In this document: one piece after another, positions 1 to 5,555 of the stretch
How positions within the stretch are numbered: the stretch's first letter is position 1
How the letters are laid out: each line of letters starts with the position of its first letter
Source of the DNA: Campylobacterales bacterium
GTDB taxonomy: Bacteria; Campylobacterota; Campylobacteria; Campylobacterales; Arcobacteraceae
Direction of reading: 5' to 3'
NCBI GenBank assembly: GCA_027064245.1
Contig: JAMOPZ010000466.1
Location: forward strand, 1 to 5,555
Length of the DNA stretch: 5,555 nt
Notes under the pieces: generated by a model
What the model saw: the letters and a program-made list of their open reading frames with translations, nothing else
Database searches by the model: none
What the model was told of the DNA's origin: nothing
Translations under genes and position numbers: made by a program

Positions 1-780
1 CATTCTTTTTTTATAAGCAGCTTGAAGATCAAATAAAAGCATATCTGCTTCTGAATCACTTTTTGGTGTCTCTTTTGCTATAAATTTTATCCAGTCTTTT
101 TTTGCTTTTTCAAGTTTTTTAAATGATTCAATGATATTTTGTGCTCTTTTATCAAGTTTTTTATTTTTTTTATTTTTCTCACTATCTTTTTTACTCTCTT
201 GAGTATCTAAATCTTCTATATCTAGTTCAGTATCATTAGATGATTCATCCTCTTCATCATCAAAATTTTTAAATAACTCTTTAACTTTTCTTTCTCTATT
301 TACAAGAGGTTCTTTGTATTCTAAGATAAAATCAACAAGATATGGTACAGAACATATAGCATCTAAAATAGTATCTTCACCTCTTTCCATAGATTGAGAT
401 ATCTCTACTTCTTCCTCTTTTGTTAAAAGGGGAACTTTTCCCATTTCACGAAGATACATTCTAACAGGTGAGTCAGATCTGCTCCATTCTAAAAGTTCTT
501 TGTTTTTAAGAAGATCAAATTCCTCATTATCTGAATTTTCTTGTCGTTTTATTCTTGCATCTTCTTTTTTTTGATATTCTATTTTATTTACCCGTTTTGC
601 TTGCTCTCTTGAACTAATAAGGGTTACATTAAAAAGTTGTTTTTGTGCTAATATTTTTTTTACAACAGAAGTTGTTGGTGCTTTTGGAAAAATTTTAATC
701 AACTTTTCATAAGTTAGTGTAGTTTCTTTATATTCTTTAAATATCGATTCTATTGCTTTATTTATATCTTTTGCTGCCAT
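1..780 (-). CDS. rpoD: RNA polymerase primary sigma factor RpoD (sigma-70), N-terminal part; C-terminal part beyond left edge
   Basis: This is an open frame of 260 codons read leftward from an ATG at 780-778, still open at base 1. It encodes the start of the housekeeping sigma factor, which directs RNA polymerase to most promoters. Residues 3-58 look like region 1.1, the autoinhibitory domain (LTYEKLIKIFPKAP). Residues 99-133 are a clear region 1.2, with DSPVRMYLREMGKVPLLT followed by KEEEVEISQSMERGE, closely matching the DPVRMYLREMG segment of group 1 sigma factors. From about residue 172 a strongly acidic stretch (DDEDEES) turns into a lysine-rich one (KNKKNKKLDKR); this is the variable non-conserved region between 1.2 and 2.1. 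Regions 2 to 4 would lie off the window, so roughly 40% of the protein is visible, assuming a usual length near 610-620 residues. The start is supported by AAAAAGG 10 nt upstream and by two in-frame TAA codons at 801-796. The gene is divergent from leuD. The main alternative, a non-primary sigma factor, is unlikely because region 1.1 is present. Confidence 0.93.
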   Translation of the reverse strand, partial: MAAKDINKAIESIFKEYKETTLTYEKLIKIFPKAPTTSVVKKILAQKQLFNVTLISSREQAKRVNKIEYQKKEDARIKRQENSDNEEFDLLKNKELLEWSRSDSPVRMYLREMGKVPLLTKEEEVEISQSMERGEDTILDAICSVPYLVDFILEYKEPLVNRERKVKELFKNFDDEEDESSNDTELDIEDLDTQESKKDSEKNKKNKKLDKRAQNIIESFKKLEKAKKDWIKFIAKETPKSDSEADMLLFDLQAAYKKRM

Positions 781-790
781 TAAATATAAG

Positions 791-797
791 CCTTTTT
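791..797 (-). promoter_or_regulatory. Ribosome binding site of rpoD
   Basis: On the minus strand AAAAAGG ends 10 nt before the ATG at 780. It is a reasonable purine-rich Shine-Dalgarno match. Together with the stop codons directly upstream in the same frame, it fixes the rpoD start. Confidence 0.6.
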
Positions 798-812
798 ATT
801 AGATTTTAGCTA

Positions 813-818
813 ATTTTA
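813..818 (-). promoter_or_regulatory. Candidate -10 box of the rpoD promoter
   Basis: The minus strand reads TAAAAT here, inside GATAAAAT (820 to 813), 32 nt before the rpoD start codon. A second TAAAAT lies closer to the gene at 808-803 and a third further away at 829-824, so the exact box is uncertain. No TTGACA-like -35 box is visible. That is normal for sigma-70 promoters of Campylobacter relatives, which instead show AT-rich tracts repeating about every 10-11 bp upstream of the -10. The three TAAAAT copies are spaced 11 and 10 bp apart and fit that pattern. Motif-only evidence in AT-rich DNA is weak. Confidence 0.4.
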
Positions 819-841
819 TCAAAATTTTAATAAAACTTAGA

Positions 842-847
842 TAAAAT
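842..847 (+). promoter_or_regulatory. Candidate -10 box of the leuD operon promoter
   Basis: TAAAAT lies inside GATAAAAT (840-847), 31 nt before the leuD ATG, which would give a leader of roughly 25 nt. Upstream are T-tracts at 804-807, 814-817 and 825-828 with about 10-bp phasing, in place of a -35 box. GATAAAAT is the exact reverse complement of ATTTTATC at 813-820, so the two divergent promoters are nearly symmetric. No leader peptide rich in leucine codons and no attenuator-like hairpin fits into the short space before leuD. Confidence 0.42.
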
Positions 848-866
848 GTGAAAAAACTTATCATTT

Positions 867-870
867 AGGA
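867..870 (+). promoter_or_regulatory. Ribosome binding site of leuD
   Basis: AGGA ends 8 nt before the ATG at 879, which is standard spacing. It supports the annotated leuD start. Confidence 0.6.
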
Positions 871-878
871 ATAATAAT

Positions 879-1376
879 ATGAATAAAATTACTGGAAAAG
901 TTTGGTGTTTTGGTGACAATATTGATACAGATTTAATAATAGCTGCAAGATATTTAAATAGTAGTGATCCTCATCATTTGGCAAAATATGTTATGGAGGA
1001 TGCAGATGGATCATTTGCTTCAAAAGTTCAACCAGGAGATATAATTGTAGCTGGCGAAAATTTTGGATGTGGTAGTAGTAGAGAACATGCTCCAATTGCT
1101 TTAAAAGCAGCTGGAGTTGCTGCTGTTATTGCTCCTACATTTGCTAGAATATTTTATAGAAATGCATTTAATATGGGGCTTCCTATTTTTGAATTAGAAG
1201 AAGCTTCACAAATCAAAGAGGGTGATTTAATTAGTGTAGATTTAGATAAAGGTACTATAGAAAATATAGATAAAGAAAAAACATATTCTTTTTCTCCAAT
1301 TCCTCCATTTATGCAAGAGCTACTTGCAGATGGTGGTTTAATGAATTTTGCAAAAAAGGAAGCACACAATGGCTAA
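879..1376 (+). CDS. leuD: 3-isopropylmalate dehydratase small subunit LeuD
   Basis: LeuD is the small (swivel-domain) subunit of cytoplasmic isopropylmalate isomerase. With the iron-sulfur subunit LeuC it converts 2-isopropylmalate to 3-isopropylmalate in leucine synthesis. The 165-residue product has the aconitase swivel-domain landmarks in order: GDNIDTDLIIAARYL at 12-26, the substrate-binding FGCGSSREHAP at 62-72, and IAPTFARIFYRNAFNMGLP at 84-102. The length matches the short LeuD/HACN-type form of about 160-170 residues rather than the roughly 200-residue enterobacterial form. LeuC is not visible here and must be encoded elsewhere for the enzyme to work. The gene is first in the plus-strand string, and its last 8 nt overlap leuB, suggesting translational coupling. 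Homoaconitase or a methylated-citrate isomerase small subunit would look similar, but the adjacent leuB argues for the leucine pathway. Confidence 0.95.
   Translation: MNKITGKVWCFGDNIDTDLIIAARYLNSSDPHHLAKYVMEDADGSFASKVQPGDIIVAGENFGCGSSREHAPIALKAAGVAAVIAPTFARIFYRNAFNMGLPIFELEEASQIKEGDLISVDLDKGTIENIDKEKTYSFSPIPPFMQELLADGGLMNFAKKEAHNG
1356..1360 (+). promoter_or_regulatory. Ribosome binding site that decides the leuB start
   Basis: AAGGA inside the end of leuD lies 8 nt before the ATG at 1369. This favours that ATG over the in-frame TTG at 1348, which would put this site inside the coding region and add seven residues not usual for the family. Confidence 0.7.
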
Positions 1377-2436
1377 AACATATAATATTTCACTAATTAA
1401 AGGTGATGGGATTGGTACTGAGATTGTTAATGAAGCTGTAAAAGTGCTTGATGCTGTTGGTAAAAAATTTGATATAATTTTTAATTATAAAGAATATTTA
1501 ATGGGTGGTTGTGCTATAGATGCAACTGGAAATCCACTTCCTCAAGAGACAATAGATGGTGTAAAAGCTTCTGATGCTTGTCTGTTTGGTGCTATTGGTG
1601 GTCCAAAATGGGACAATCTTTCAAGAGAATTAAGACCAGAATCTGGGCTTTTAAGATTTAGGAAAGAGATGGGTGTTTTTGCAAACTTAAGACCAGCAGT
1701 TGTTTATGATGAGTTAACTGATGCAAGTAGTTTAAAACCAGAAGTTATCAAAGGTGTTGATATAATGGTTGTTCGTGAATTAATAGGTGGTATATATTTT
1801 GGAAAACCATCAGGTAAAGATGAAACTCATGGCTGGAATACTATGGTTTATAGTATCCAAGAGATTGAACGAATAGCTCATGTAGCTTTTAAACTTGCAA
1901 TGAAAAGAGATAAAAGAGTTTGTAGTATTGATAAAGCAAATGTTTTAGATGTATCTGCTCTTTGGAGAGAAACTGTAGAAAAGATCTCAAAAGAGTATCC
2001 AGAAGTTGAATTATCACATATGTATGTTGATAATTGTGCTATGCAACTAATAGCAAATCCACGACAATTTGATGTGATACTTACAGGAAATATTTTTGGA
2101 GATATTTTAAGTGATGAAGCTAGTATGTTAAGTGGTTCTATAGGATTACTTCCAAGTGCCTCTACAGGTGAAAGTGTAGCTGTGTATGAACCAATTCATG
2201 GGAGTGCTCCAGATATAGCAGGTCAAAATAAAGCTAATCCAATAGCTACAATTAGTAGTGCTAGTATGATGCTTAGATACTCACTTGATGAGATAGAAGC
2301 TGCAAATGCTATAGATGATGCTATAAAAAAAGCAATGAGTGATGGATATCGTACAGGAGATCTAGCAGCTTATGATTGTAAAGAACTTGTAAATACACAA
2401 CAAATGGGTGATATAATAGCATCTAATATATTATAA
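1369..2436 (+). CDS. leuB: 3-isopropylmalate dehydrogenase LeuB
   Basis: LeuB is the cytoplasmic NAD-dependent enzyme that oxidises and decarboxylates 3-isopropylmalate to 2-oxoisocaproate, the step after LeuCD. The 355-residue product has the usual length. It begins with the family motif GDGIGTEI at 12-19. Residues equivalent to the known substrate and metal ligands are present: Arg98 and Arg108 (in LLRFRKEMGVFANLRP), Arg136 and Tyr143 (in VRELIGGIYFG), Lys189, Asp221, Asp245 and Asp249 (in NIFGDILSDE). The NAD-binding loop EPIHGSAPDIAG at 274-285 has Asp282 at the position that selects NAD over NADP. The WRETV segment at 199-203 also fits. The ATG at 1369 is preferred for its ribosome binding site and overlaps leuD by 8 nt. 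A tartrate or isocitrate dehydrogenase is unlikely given the leucine-type substrate loop and the leuD neighbour. Confidence 0.96.
   Translation: MAKTYNISLIKGDGIGTEIVNEAVKVLDAVGKKFDIIFNYKEYLMGGCAIDATGNPLPQETIDGVKASDACLFGAIGGPKWDNLSRELRPESGLLRFRKEMGVFANLRPAVVYDELTDASSLKPEVIKGVDIMVVRELIGGIYFGKPSGKDETHGWNTMVYSIQEIERIAHVAFKLAMKRDKRVCSIDKANVLDVSALWRETVEKISKEYPEVELSHMYVDNCAMQLIANPRQFDVILTGNIFGDILSDEASMLSGSIGLLPSASTGESVAVYEPIHGSAPDIAGQNKANPIATISSASMMLRYSLDEIEAANAIDDAIKKAMSDGYRTGDLAAYDCKELVNTQQMGDIIASNIL
2409..2417 (+). promoter_or_regulatory. Possible internal promoter (extended -10) before the dUTPase gene
   Basis: TGATATAAT, a perfect extended -10 sequence, lies inside the end of leuB, 36 nt before the TTG start of the next gene. 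Transcription from it would leave a leader of about 30 nt containing the AGGAG site. The caveat is strong: the same nine bases occur twice more within leuB, at 1470-1478 and 1758-1766, because they arise from common Asp-Ile or Phe-Asp-Ile codons in AT-rich DNA. Confidence 0.22.
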
Positions 2437-2442
2437 TTTTCT

Positions 2443-2447
2443 AGGAG
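2443..2447 (+). promoter_or_regulatory. Ribosome binding site supporting a TTG start
   Basis: AGGAG is the strongest Shine-Dalgarno match in the window and ends 6 nt before TTG 2454-2456. The ATG at 2461 is out of frame, so the TTG is the best start and includes the N-terminal helix-turn-helix-like domain in the dUTPase. Confidence 0.7.
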
Positions 2448-2453
2448 AATATT

Positions 2454-3380
2454 TTGTTATATGAAGAGTTAAAAACTACTATAAAAAAATTAGGTTTTGA
2501 AACTATTGAAAGTTTTGCACATTATATTGGAGTAACTCCTAAGGATATACTTGCATGGGAGCAAAAAGATACTATTCCATATACTGTAGCTTTGATTGTT
2601 CATCTTCTTCAAGGTGAACAAAATATTCCTGCTGTAGATCCACTTGATACTTTAGTAGAAGAGTGTTTACCATTAGCTCAACTTTTAGAGGAGTCATCTA
2701 GTTTTCCTGCAAAACTTGAAGAGATGTTTGTATTGCAAAAAAAATTAAATGATGAAACAAATGGTTTAAATTGGGAGCTTGGTATTAATAAATTTGATAA
2801 AGAGATAAATTGGTTAAGATGTATTCATATGGAAGCTTCAGAGTTAATAGACTCTACTCCTTGGAAACATTGGAAAAACATATCGTCAAAACCAGATTTT
2901 AATAATATTCATGTAGAGCTTGTAGATATTTGGCATTTTTTGATGAGTTATATTTTGCAAGAAACAAATATACCAAAAGCTGTATCTTTAGTAAATACAC
3001 ATTGCATATATGAAGCTGTATCAATGGATAATACAGATGTAAAACTAATAGTAAATGAGATAGAAAAATTATCATATATAGCATTTGCAATTCAAACAGG
3101 GAATATGCCTCCATTTAGTGGTGTAGAAAGATTTATAGATCAGTTTTTTAAGTGTTGTAAAATATCTGGGCTTAGTTTTAGTTGGCTTCAAAAACTATAT
3201 CTTGGAAAAAATAGTTTAAATAAATTTAGACAAGATAATGGATACAAAGAGGGGACATATACAAAAATCTGGGATGGCAAAGAGGATAATGTAGTAATGG
3301 TAGAGATTTTAGAATCTTTAGAAAATAGTACTTTTGAAATAATATATGCAAAGTTACAAGAAAGATATTCTAAATTATGA
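2454..3380 (+). CDS. dut: Dimeric (all-alpha) dUTPase with N-terminal helix-turn-helix-like domain
   Basis: The C-terminal part, about residues 84-308, is a dimeric dUTP pyrophosphatase of the Campylobacter jejuni type. It hydrolyses dUTP to dUMP and pyrophosphate, keeping uracil out of DNA and supplying dUMP for thymidylate. Visible landmarks are LQKKLNDETNGLNWE at 94-108, the metal site ExxE at Glu127/Glu130 followed by LIDSTPWKHWKN, the second metal site at Glu155 and Asp158 in VELVDIWHF, and the C-terminal GKNSLNKFRQDNGYKEG at 251-267 with KIWDGKEDN at 271-279. All expected acidic ligands are present, so it should be active. Residues 1-52 are extra: predicted helices with a Cro/CI-like pattern (FAHYIGVTPKDILAWEQ at 21-37), then a linker of about 30 residues. 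The C. jejuni enzyme is about 229 residues, so this one is longer by a whole small domain. The TTG start has a strong ribosome binding site. A shorter product from Met91 (2724) is possible but has no good site. The end overlaps hldD by ATGA. Confidence 0.88.
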   Translation: MLYEELKTTIKKLGFETIESFAHYIGVTPKDILAWEQKDTIPYTVALIVHLLQGEQNIPAVDPLDTLVEECLPLAQLLEESSSFPAKLEEMFVLQKKLNDETNGLNWELGINKFDKEINWLRCIHMEASELIDSTPWKHWKNISSKPDFNNIHVELVDIWHFLMSYILQETNIPKAVSLVNTHCIYEAVSMDNTDVKLIVNEIEKLSYIAFAIQTGNMPPFSGVERFIDQFFKCCKISGLSFSWLQKLYLGKNSLNKFRQDNGYKEGTYTKIWDGKEDNVVMVEILESLENSTFEIIYAKLQERYSKL

Positions 3381-4372
3381 GATATGGTGATATAGATTTT
3401 AATAATAGTACTATCCTTATTACAGGTGGTGCTGGATTTATTGGTAGTAATTTAGCTTTTTATTTTCAAGAAAATTATCCAAAATCTAAAATAGTGGTAT
3501 TTGATAGTTTTAGAAGTGGAGAAATATTAAGTAATGGTAACTTAAAATCATTTGGGCATTATAAAAATTTACTAGGCTTTAACGGTATTGTAATAAGTGG
3601 GAATATTACTGATAAAGAAGCTCTGAAGAGTTTAGAACAAAATTATAATTTTGATTATATTTTTCATGAAGCTGCTATTAGTGATACAACTGCAAGTGAA
3701 CAAGATCTTATGATAAAAACAAATGTAAATGCCTATGAAGATCTACTTAAAATTGCTATAAAACATAATGCAAATATGGTATATGCAAGTAGTGCTGCAA
3801 CATATGGAGATAGTGATCGTTTTGAAGTAGGGTACGAACAACCAAATAATGTATATGGATTCTCTAAAGTGATGATGGATAATATTACATATTCATACCT
3901 AAAAAAAGATCTTGATATCTCTATTGTTGGTTTAAAATATTTTAATGTTTTTGGTCCAAGAGAATTTTATAAAAATAAAACTTCATCTATGGTTATTCAG
4001 TTTGGTCATCAAATTTTAAGAGGTGAAACTCCAAAATTATTTGAAGGTAGTGATAAGATTTTAAGAGATTTTATATATATTGAAGATATTATTCAAGCAA
4101 ATATATTAGCTTGTAACCCTAAACAAAGTGGGGTTTATAATGTAGGTACTGGAGTTGCTAGAAGTTTTGAGGATATAGTAAATATTTTACAAAATAAACT
4201 TGAAATAAACAATGGTAAAGAGTATATTCCAAATCCTTTTATAGGAAGTTATCAGTTTTTTACTCAAGCAAATATAAAAACAACAAAGCAATATTTAGGT
4301 TATCAACCAAATTATAGTTTAGAAGAGGGAATCCAAGACTATCTTATGGATATAAAAAAAACTAAGGTATAA
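3377..4372 (+). CDS. hldD: ADP-L-glycero-D-manno-heptose 6-epimerase HldD
   Basis: HldD (RfaD/WaaD) is a cytoplasmic short-chain dehydrogenase-type epimerase. It turns ADP-D-glycero- into ADP-L-glycero-manno-heptose, the donor for the inner core of lipopolysaccharide or lipooligosaccharide. The 331-residue product has a nucleotide-binding GGAGFIG at 17-23, FHEAAISDTT at 96-105, SSAATYG at 138-144, and the catalytic YxxxK pair Tyr160 and Lys164 in NVYGFSKVMMD. KYFNVFGPREFYK follows at 187-199, then KLFEGSDKILRDFIYIEDI at 220-238, where E. coli HldD has a similar LFEGSENFKRDFVYVGDV. It is slightly longer than the 310-residue E. coli protein because of an N-terminal extension and an insert at 50-70, both also usual in Campylobacter. 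Its start codon overlaps the dUTPase stop (ATGA) and has only a weak AAGAAAG upstream, so translation is probably coupled. The other ADP-heptose genes (gmhA, hldE, gmhB) are not in the window. Another sugar epimerase is possible but less likely. Confidence 0.92.
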   Translation: MRYGDIDFNNSTILITGGAGFIGSNLAFYFQENYPKSKIVVFDSFRSGEILSNGNLKSFGHYKNLLGFNGIVISGNITDKEALKSLEQNYNFDYIFHEAAISDTTASEQDLMIKTNVNAYEDLLKIAIKHNANMVYASSAATYGDSDRFEVGYEQPNNVYGFSKVMMDNITYSYLKKDLDISIVGLKYFNVFGPREFYKNKTSSMVIQFGHQILRGETPKLFEGSDKILRDFIYIEDIIQANILACNPKQSGVYNVGTGVARSFEDIVNILQNKLEINNGKEYIPNPFIGSYQFFTQANIKTTKQYLGYQPNYSLEEGIQDYLMDIKKTKV

Positions 4373-4384
4373 AATAGATTTTAT
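4369..4384. repeat. 16-bp palindrome across the hldD stop and the psrA-like start
   Basis: ATAAAAT, a 2-nt AG spacer and ATTTTAT form a perfect inverted repeat. It contains part of the hldD stop codon and the first two bases of the next ATG. Being all A/T in its arms, it would make only a weak hairpin and lacks a GC stem, so it is not a normal terminator. It could be an operator or affect initiation, or be chance in AT-rich DNA. Confidence 0.4.
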
Positions 4385-5555
4385 GCAAAAAATAGAAATT
4401 TCAAGAAGAAAATTTTTGCAAGGTAGTGTAGCACTTTGTGTTTATGCTACTGCTTCATTGGCAAATGTTCCTAAGTTAAAAATAATGCCAAAAACTAAAG
4501 AATCAAATTTACAAAATATACCATATCTATGTAATATGTGTAGAAATAAATGTGCAGGATTTGCACAAATAGAAGATGGTAAAGTAATAAAATTAAATCC
4601 AAATCAATATTTTCCAAAAAATAGAAATATGTTATGTCCTAAAGGAAATGCAGGAATTGATGCATTGTATGATAAAGATAGATTAAAATATCCACTTATT
4701 CGTATAGGAAATAGGGGAGATGGACGATATAAAAGAGTTACATGGGATGAAGCAAATGAATATATCAAAGATAAACTTGTAAAAATTTTAGATGAACAAA
4801 AAGATAATCGTTCTACAATAGCATATTGTAATGGTGAAGGTTTTAATAAAGATGAATATATAAAATTTTTTAAAGGAAAATTAGGTAGTAATATCTTTTT
4901 AGATGAGGGAAGTATATGTTTAAATACAAAGCTAGGTGCAGAGGTTTTAACTTTAGGTGACATTACTCAGCCAGATATAAAAAATAGTGATTTTGTTATT
5001 ATAAGTGGTGCAAATAGATATGAATCTCTTATAACTCCAGATAGTATAGATATGCTTCATTCAAAACAAAAAATTGTTGTATTAGATCCTAGATTGACCA
5101 TTACTGCACAAAAAGCAGATATATTTTTGCCTATAAATCCAGGGACTGATCTTGCATTTTGTTTAAGTATTATATATATAGCCTTAAAAGATAAATTATA
5201 TAATAAAAAATATGTAAAACAATATTTTAAAGATTTTAAAAAATTAAAAAAATCTATTCTAAGTGGTAATTATACCTCAACATGGGCATCAACTAAAACA
5301 AATATACCTGCACAAAAGATAGAGCAAGTAGCAAAGCAATTTTTTCGTTCAAAACGACCGTTATATTATCTAGGTAGAAGAAGTGTATGGAGTGATAATG
5401 ACTTTCAACTAAGACGAGCAATGATTATTATAAATGCATTAGCAAGTAGTATAAATACTAAAGGTGGATTGGTTTTTGGAAAACAAATTAAGTTAAAAAA
5501 AGAGCAAATAAACGAACCATTTTATAATAATGCTCAAGATAGATTTGATCTTGAT
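4383..5555 (+). CDS. PsrA/PhsA-type molybdopterin oxidoreductase catalytic subunit, N-terminal part; C-terminus beyond right edge
   Basis: The frame is open for 391 codons to the window end, about half of a family protein of roughly 750-800 residues. It encodes the catalytic subunit of a DMSO-reductase-family enzyme, most like polysulfide (PsrA) or thiosulfate (PhsA) reductase. These enzymes hold a bis-MGD molybdenum cofactor in the periplasm. A twin-arginine signal, SRRKFLQ at 7-13, is followed by a hydrophobic stretch and a likely cleavage after SLA (25-27). Cys50, Cys53, Cys57 and Cys85 form a CxxC-x3-C-x27-C iron-sulfur site ending in CPKG, whose lysine is typical of electron transfer to the cofactor. 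Cys179 in DEGSIC is the likely molybdenum ligand, as in PsrA/PhsA. LDPRLTITAQKADIFLPI and NPGTDLAF are classic cofactor-binding segments. The start lies 10 nt after hldD with only AAGG about 15 nt upstream, so initiation looks weak. Substrate cannot be decided among polysulfide, thiosulfate, tetrathionate or arsenate; B and C subunits would be expected downstream. Confidence 0.87.
   Translation, partial: MQKIEISRRKFLQGSVALCVYATASLANVPKLKIMPKTKESNLQNIPYLCNMCRNKCAGFAQIEDGKVIKLNPNQYFPKNRNMLCPKGNAGIDALYDKDRLKYPLIRIGNRGDGRYKRVTWDEANEYIKDKLVKILDEQKDNRSTIAYCNGEGFNKDEYIKFFKGKLGSNIFLDEGSICLNTKLGAEVLTLGDITQPDIKNSDFVIISGANRYESLITPDSIDMLHSKQKIVVLDPRLTITAQKADIFLPINPGTDLAFCLSIIYIALKDKLYNKKYVKQYFKDFKKLKKSILSGNYTSTWASTKTNIPAQKIEQVAKQFFRSKRPLYYLGRRSVWSDNDFQLRRAMIIINALASSINTKGGLVFGKQIKLKKEQINEPFYNNAQDRFDLD

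Noticed and set aside
164..171. 8-T tract (also at 565-572 and 654-661) as possible phase-variation sites
   Set aside because: They encode lysine codons in rpoD, an essential gene where on/off switching is implausible, and such lengths are expected in DNA this AT-rich.
848..878. Leucine attenuator or leader peptide before leuD
   Set aside because: The space is too short for a leader frame and terminator hairpin, and no run of leucine codons or GC-rich stem is present.
1154..1369. 71-codon minus-strand frame opposite leuD
   Set aside because: It lies wholly antisense to a well-supported leuD, has no recognisable motif and no promoter or ribosome binding site of note.
1470..1478. TGATATAAT extended -10 sequences inside leuB (also 1758-1766)
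   Set aside because: They sit deep in the gene with no start downstream and arise from ordinary codons; they also weaken the case for the copy at 2409-2417.
2437..2453. Terminator between leuB and the dUTPase gene
   Set aside because: The 17-nt gap holds the ribosome binding site and no inverted repeat with a GC stem.
2899..3114. 71-codon minus-strand frame opposite the dUTPase gene
   Set aside because: It is antisense to the conserved dUTPase core; its hydrophobic, Leu/Tyr-rich composition is what AT-rich antisense DNA gives.
4604..4963. 119-codon minus-strand frame opposite the molybdoenzyme gene
   Set aside because: The opposite strand holds the conserved cysteine cluster end and Cys179 region; the antisense product is low-complexity Ser/Leu/Phe-rich and matches no family.

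Overview
The window is very AT-rich (low GC, A/T-ending codons) and tightly packed. Its proteins look like those of Campylobacterota (former Epsilonproteobacteria). The main evidence is a dimeric, all-alpha dUTPase of the Campylobacter type, an HldD close to the Campylobacter form, an RpoD with a Campylobacterota-like N-terminus, and a Tat-exported PsrA/PhsA-type molybdoenzyme of the kind common in sulfur-respiring members. A free-living or host-associated relative of Sulfurimonas, Sulfurovum or Arcobacter fits best; the genus cannot be fixed from this window.

Layout: the 5' end of rpoD (primary sigma factor) lies on the minus strand at 1-780 and runs off the left edge. A 98-bp divergent intergenic region (781-878) carries near-symmetric -10-like boxes for rpoD and for a plus-strand gene string. 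That string is leuD (879-1376), leuB (1369-2436), an HTH-dUTPase fusion (2454-3380), hldD (3377-4372) and the first 391 codons of a psrA/phsA-like gene (4383 to the right edge). Junctions are an 8-nt overlap, a 17-nt gap, a 4-nt ATGA overlap and a 10-nt gap. No terminator-like hairpin was seen between the genes, so co-transcription is likely, although no common function links them all.

Functions: LeuD and LeuB act in successive steps of leucine synthesis, isomerisation and then oxidative decarboxylation of isopropylmalate. LeuC, the partner LeuD needs, is not in the window. The dUTPase keeps dUTP out of DNA, HldD makes the heptose donor for the lipopolysaccharide core, and the molybdoenzyme probably works in periplasmic sulfur-compound respiration.

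Most of the window is ordinary housekeeping. The points that deserve a second look are the N-terminal helix-turn-helix-like domain fused to the dUTPase, the symmetric overlapping divergent promoters of rpoD and leuD, the mixed operon content, and a 16-bp palindrome spanning the hldD stop and the psrA-like start. I found no RNA gene, CRISPR array, insertion sequence or clear new system.
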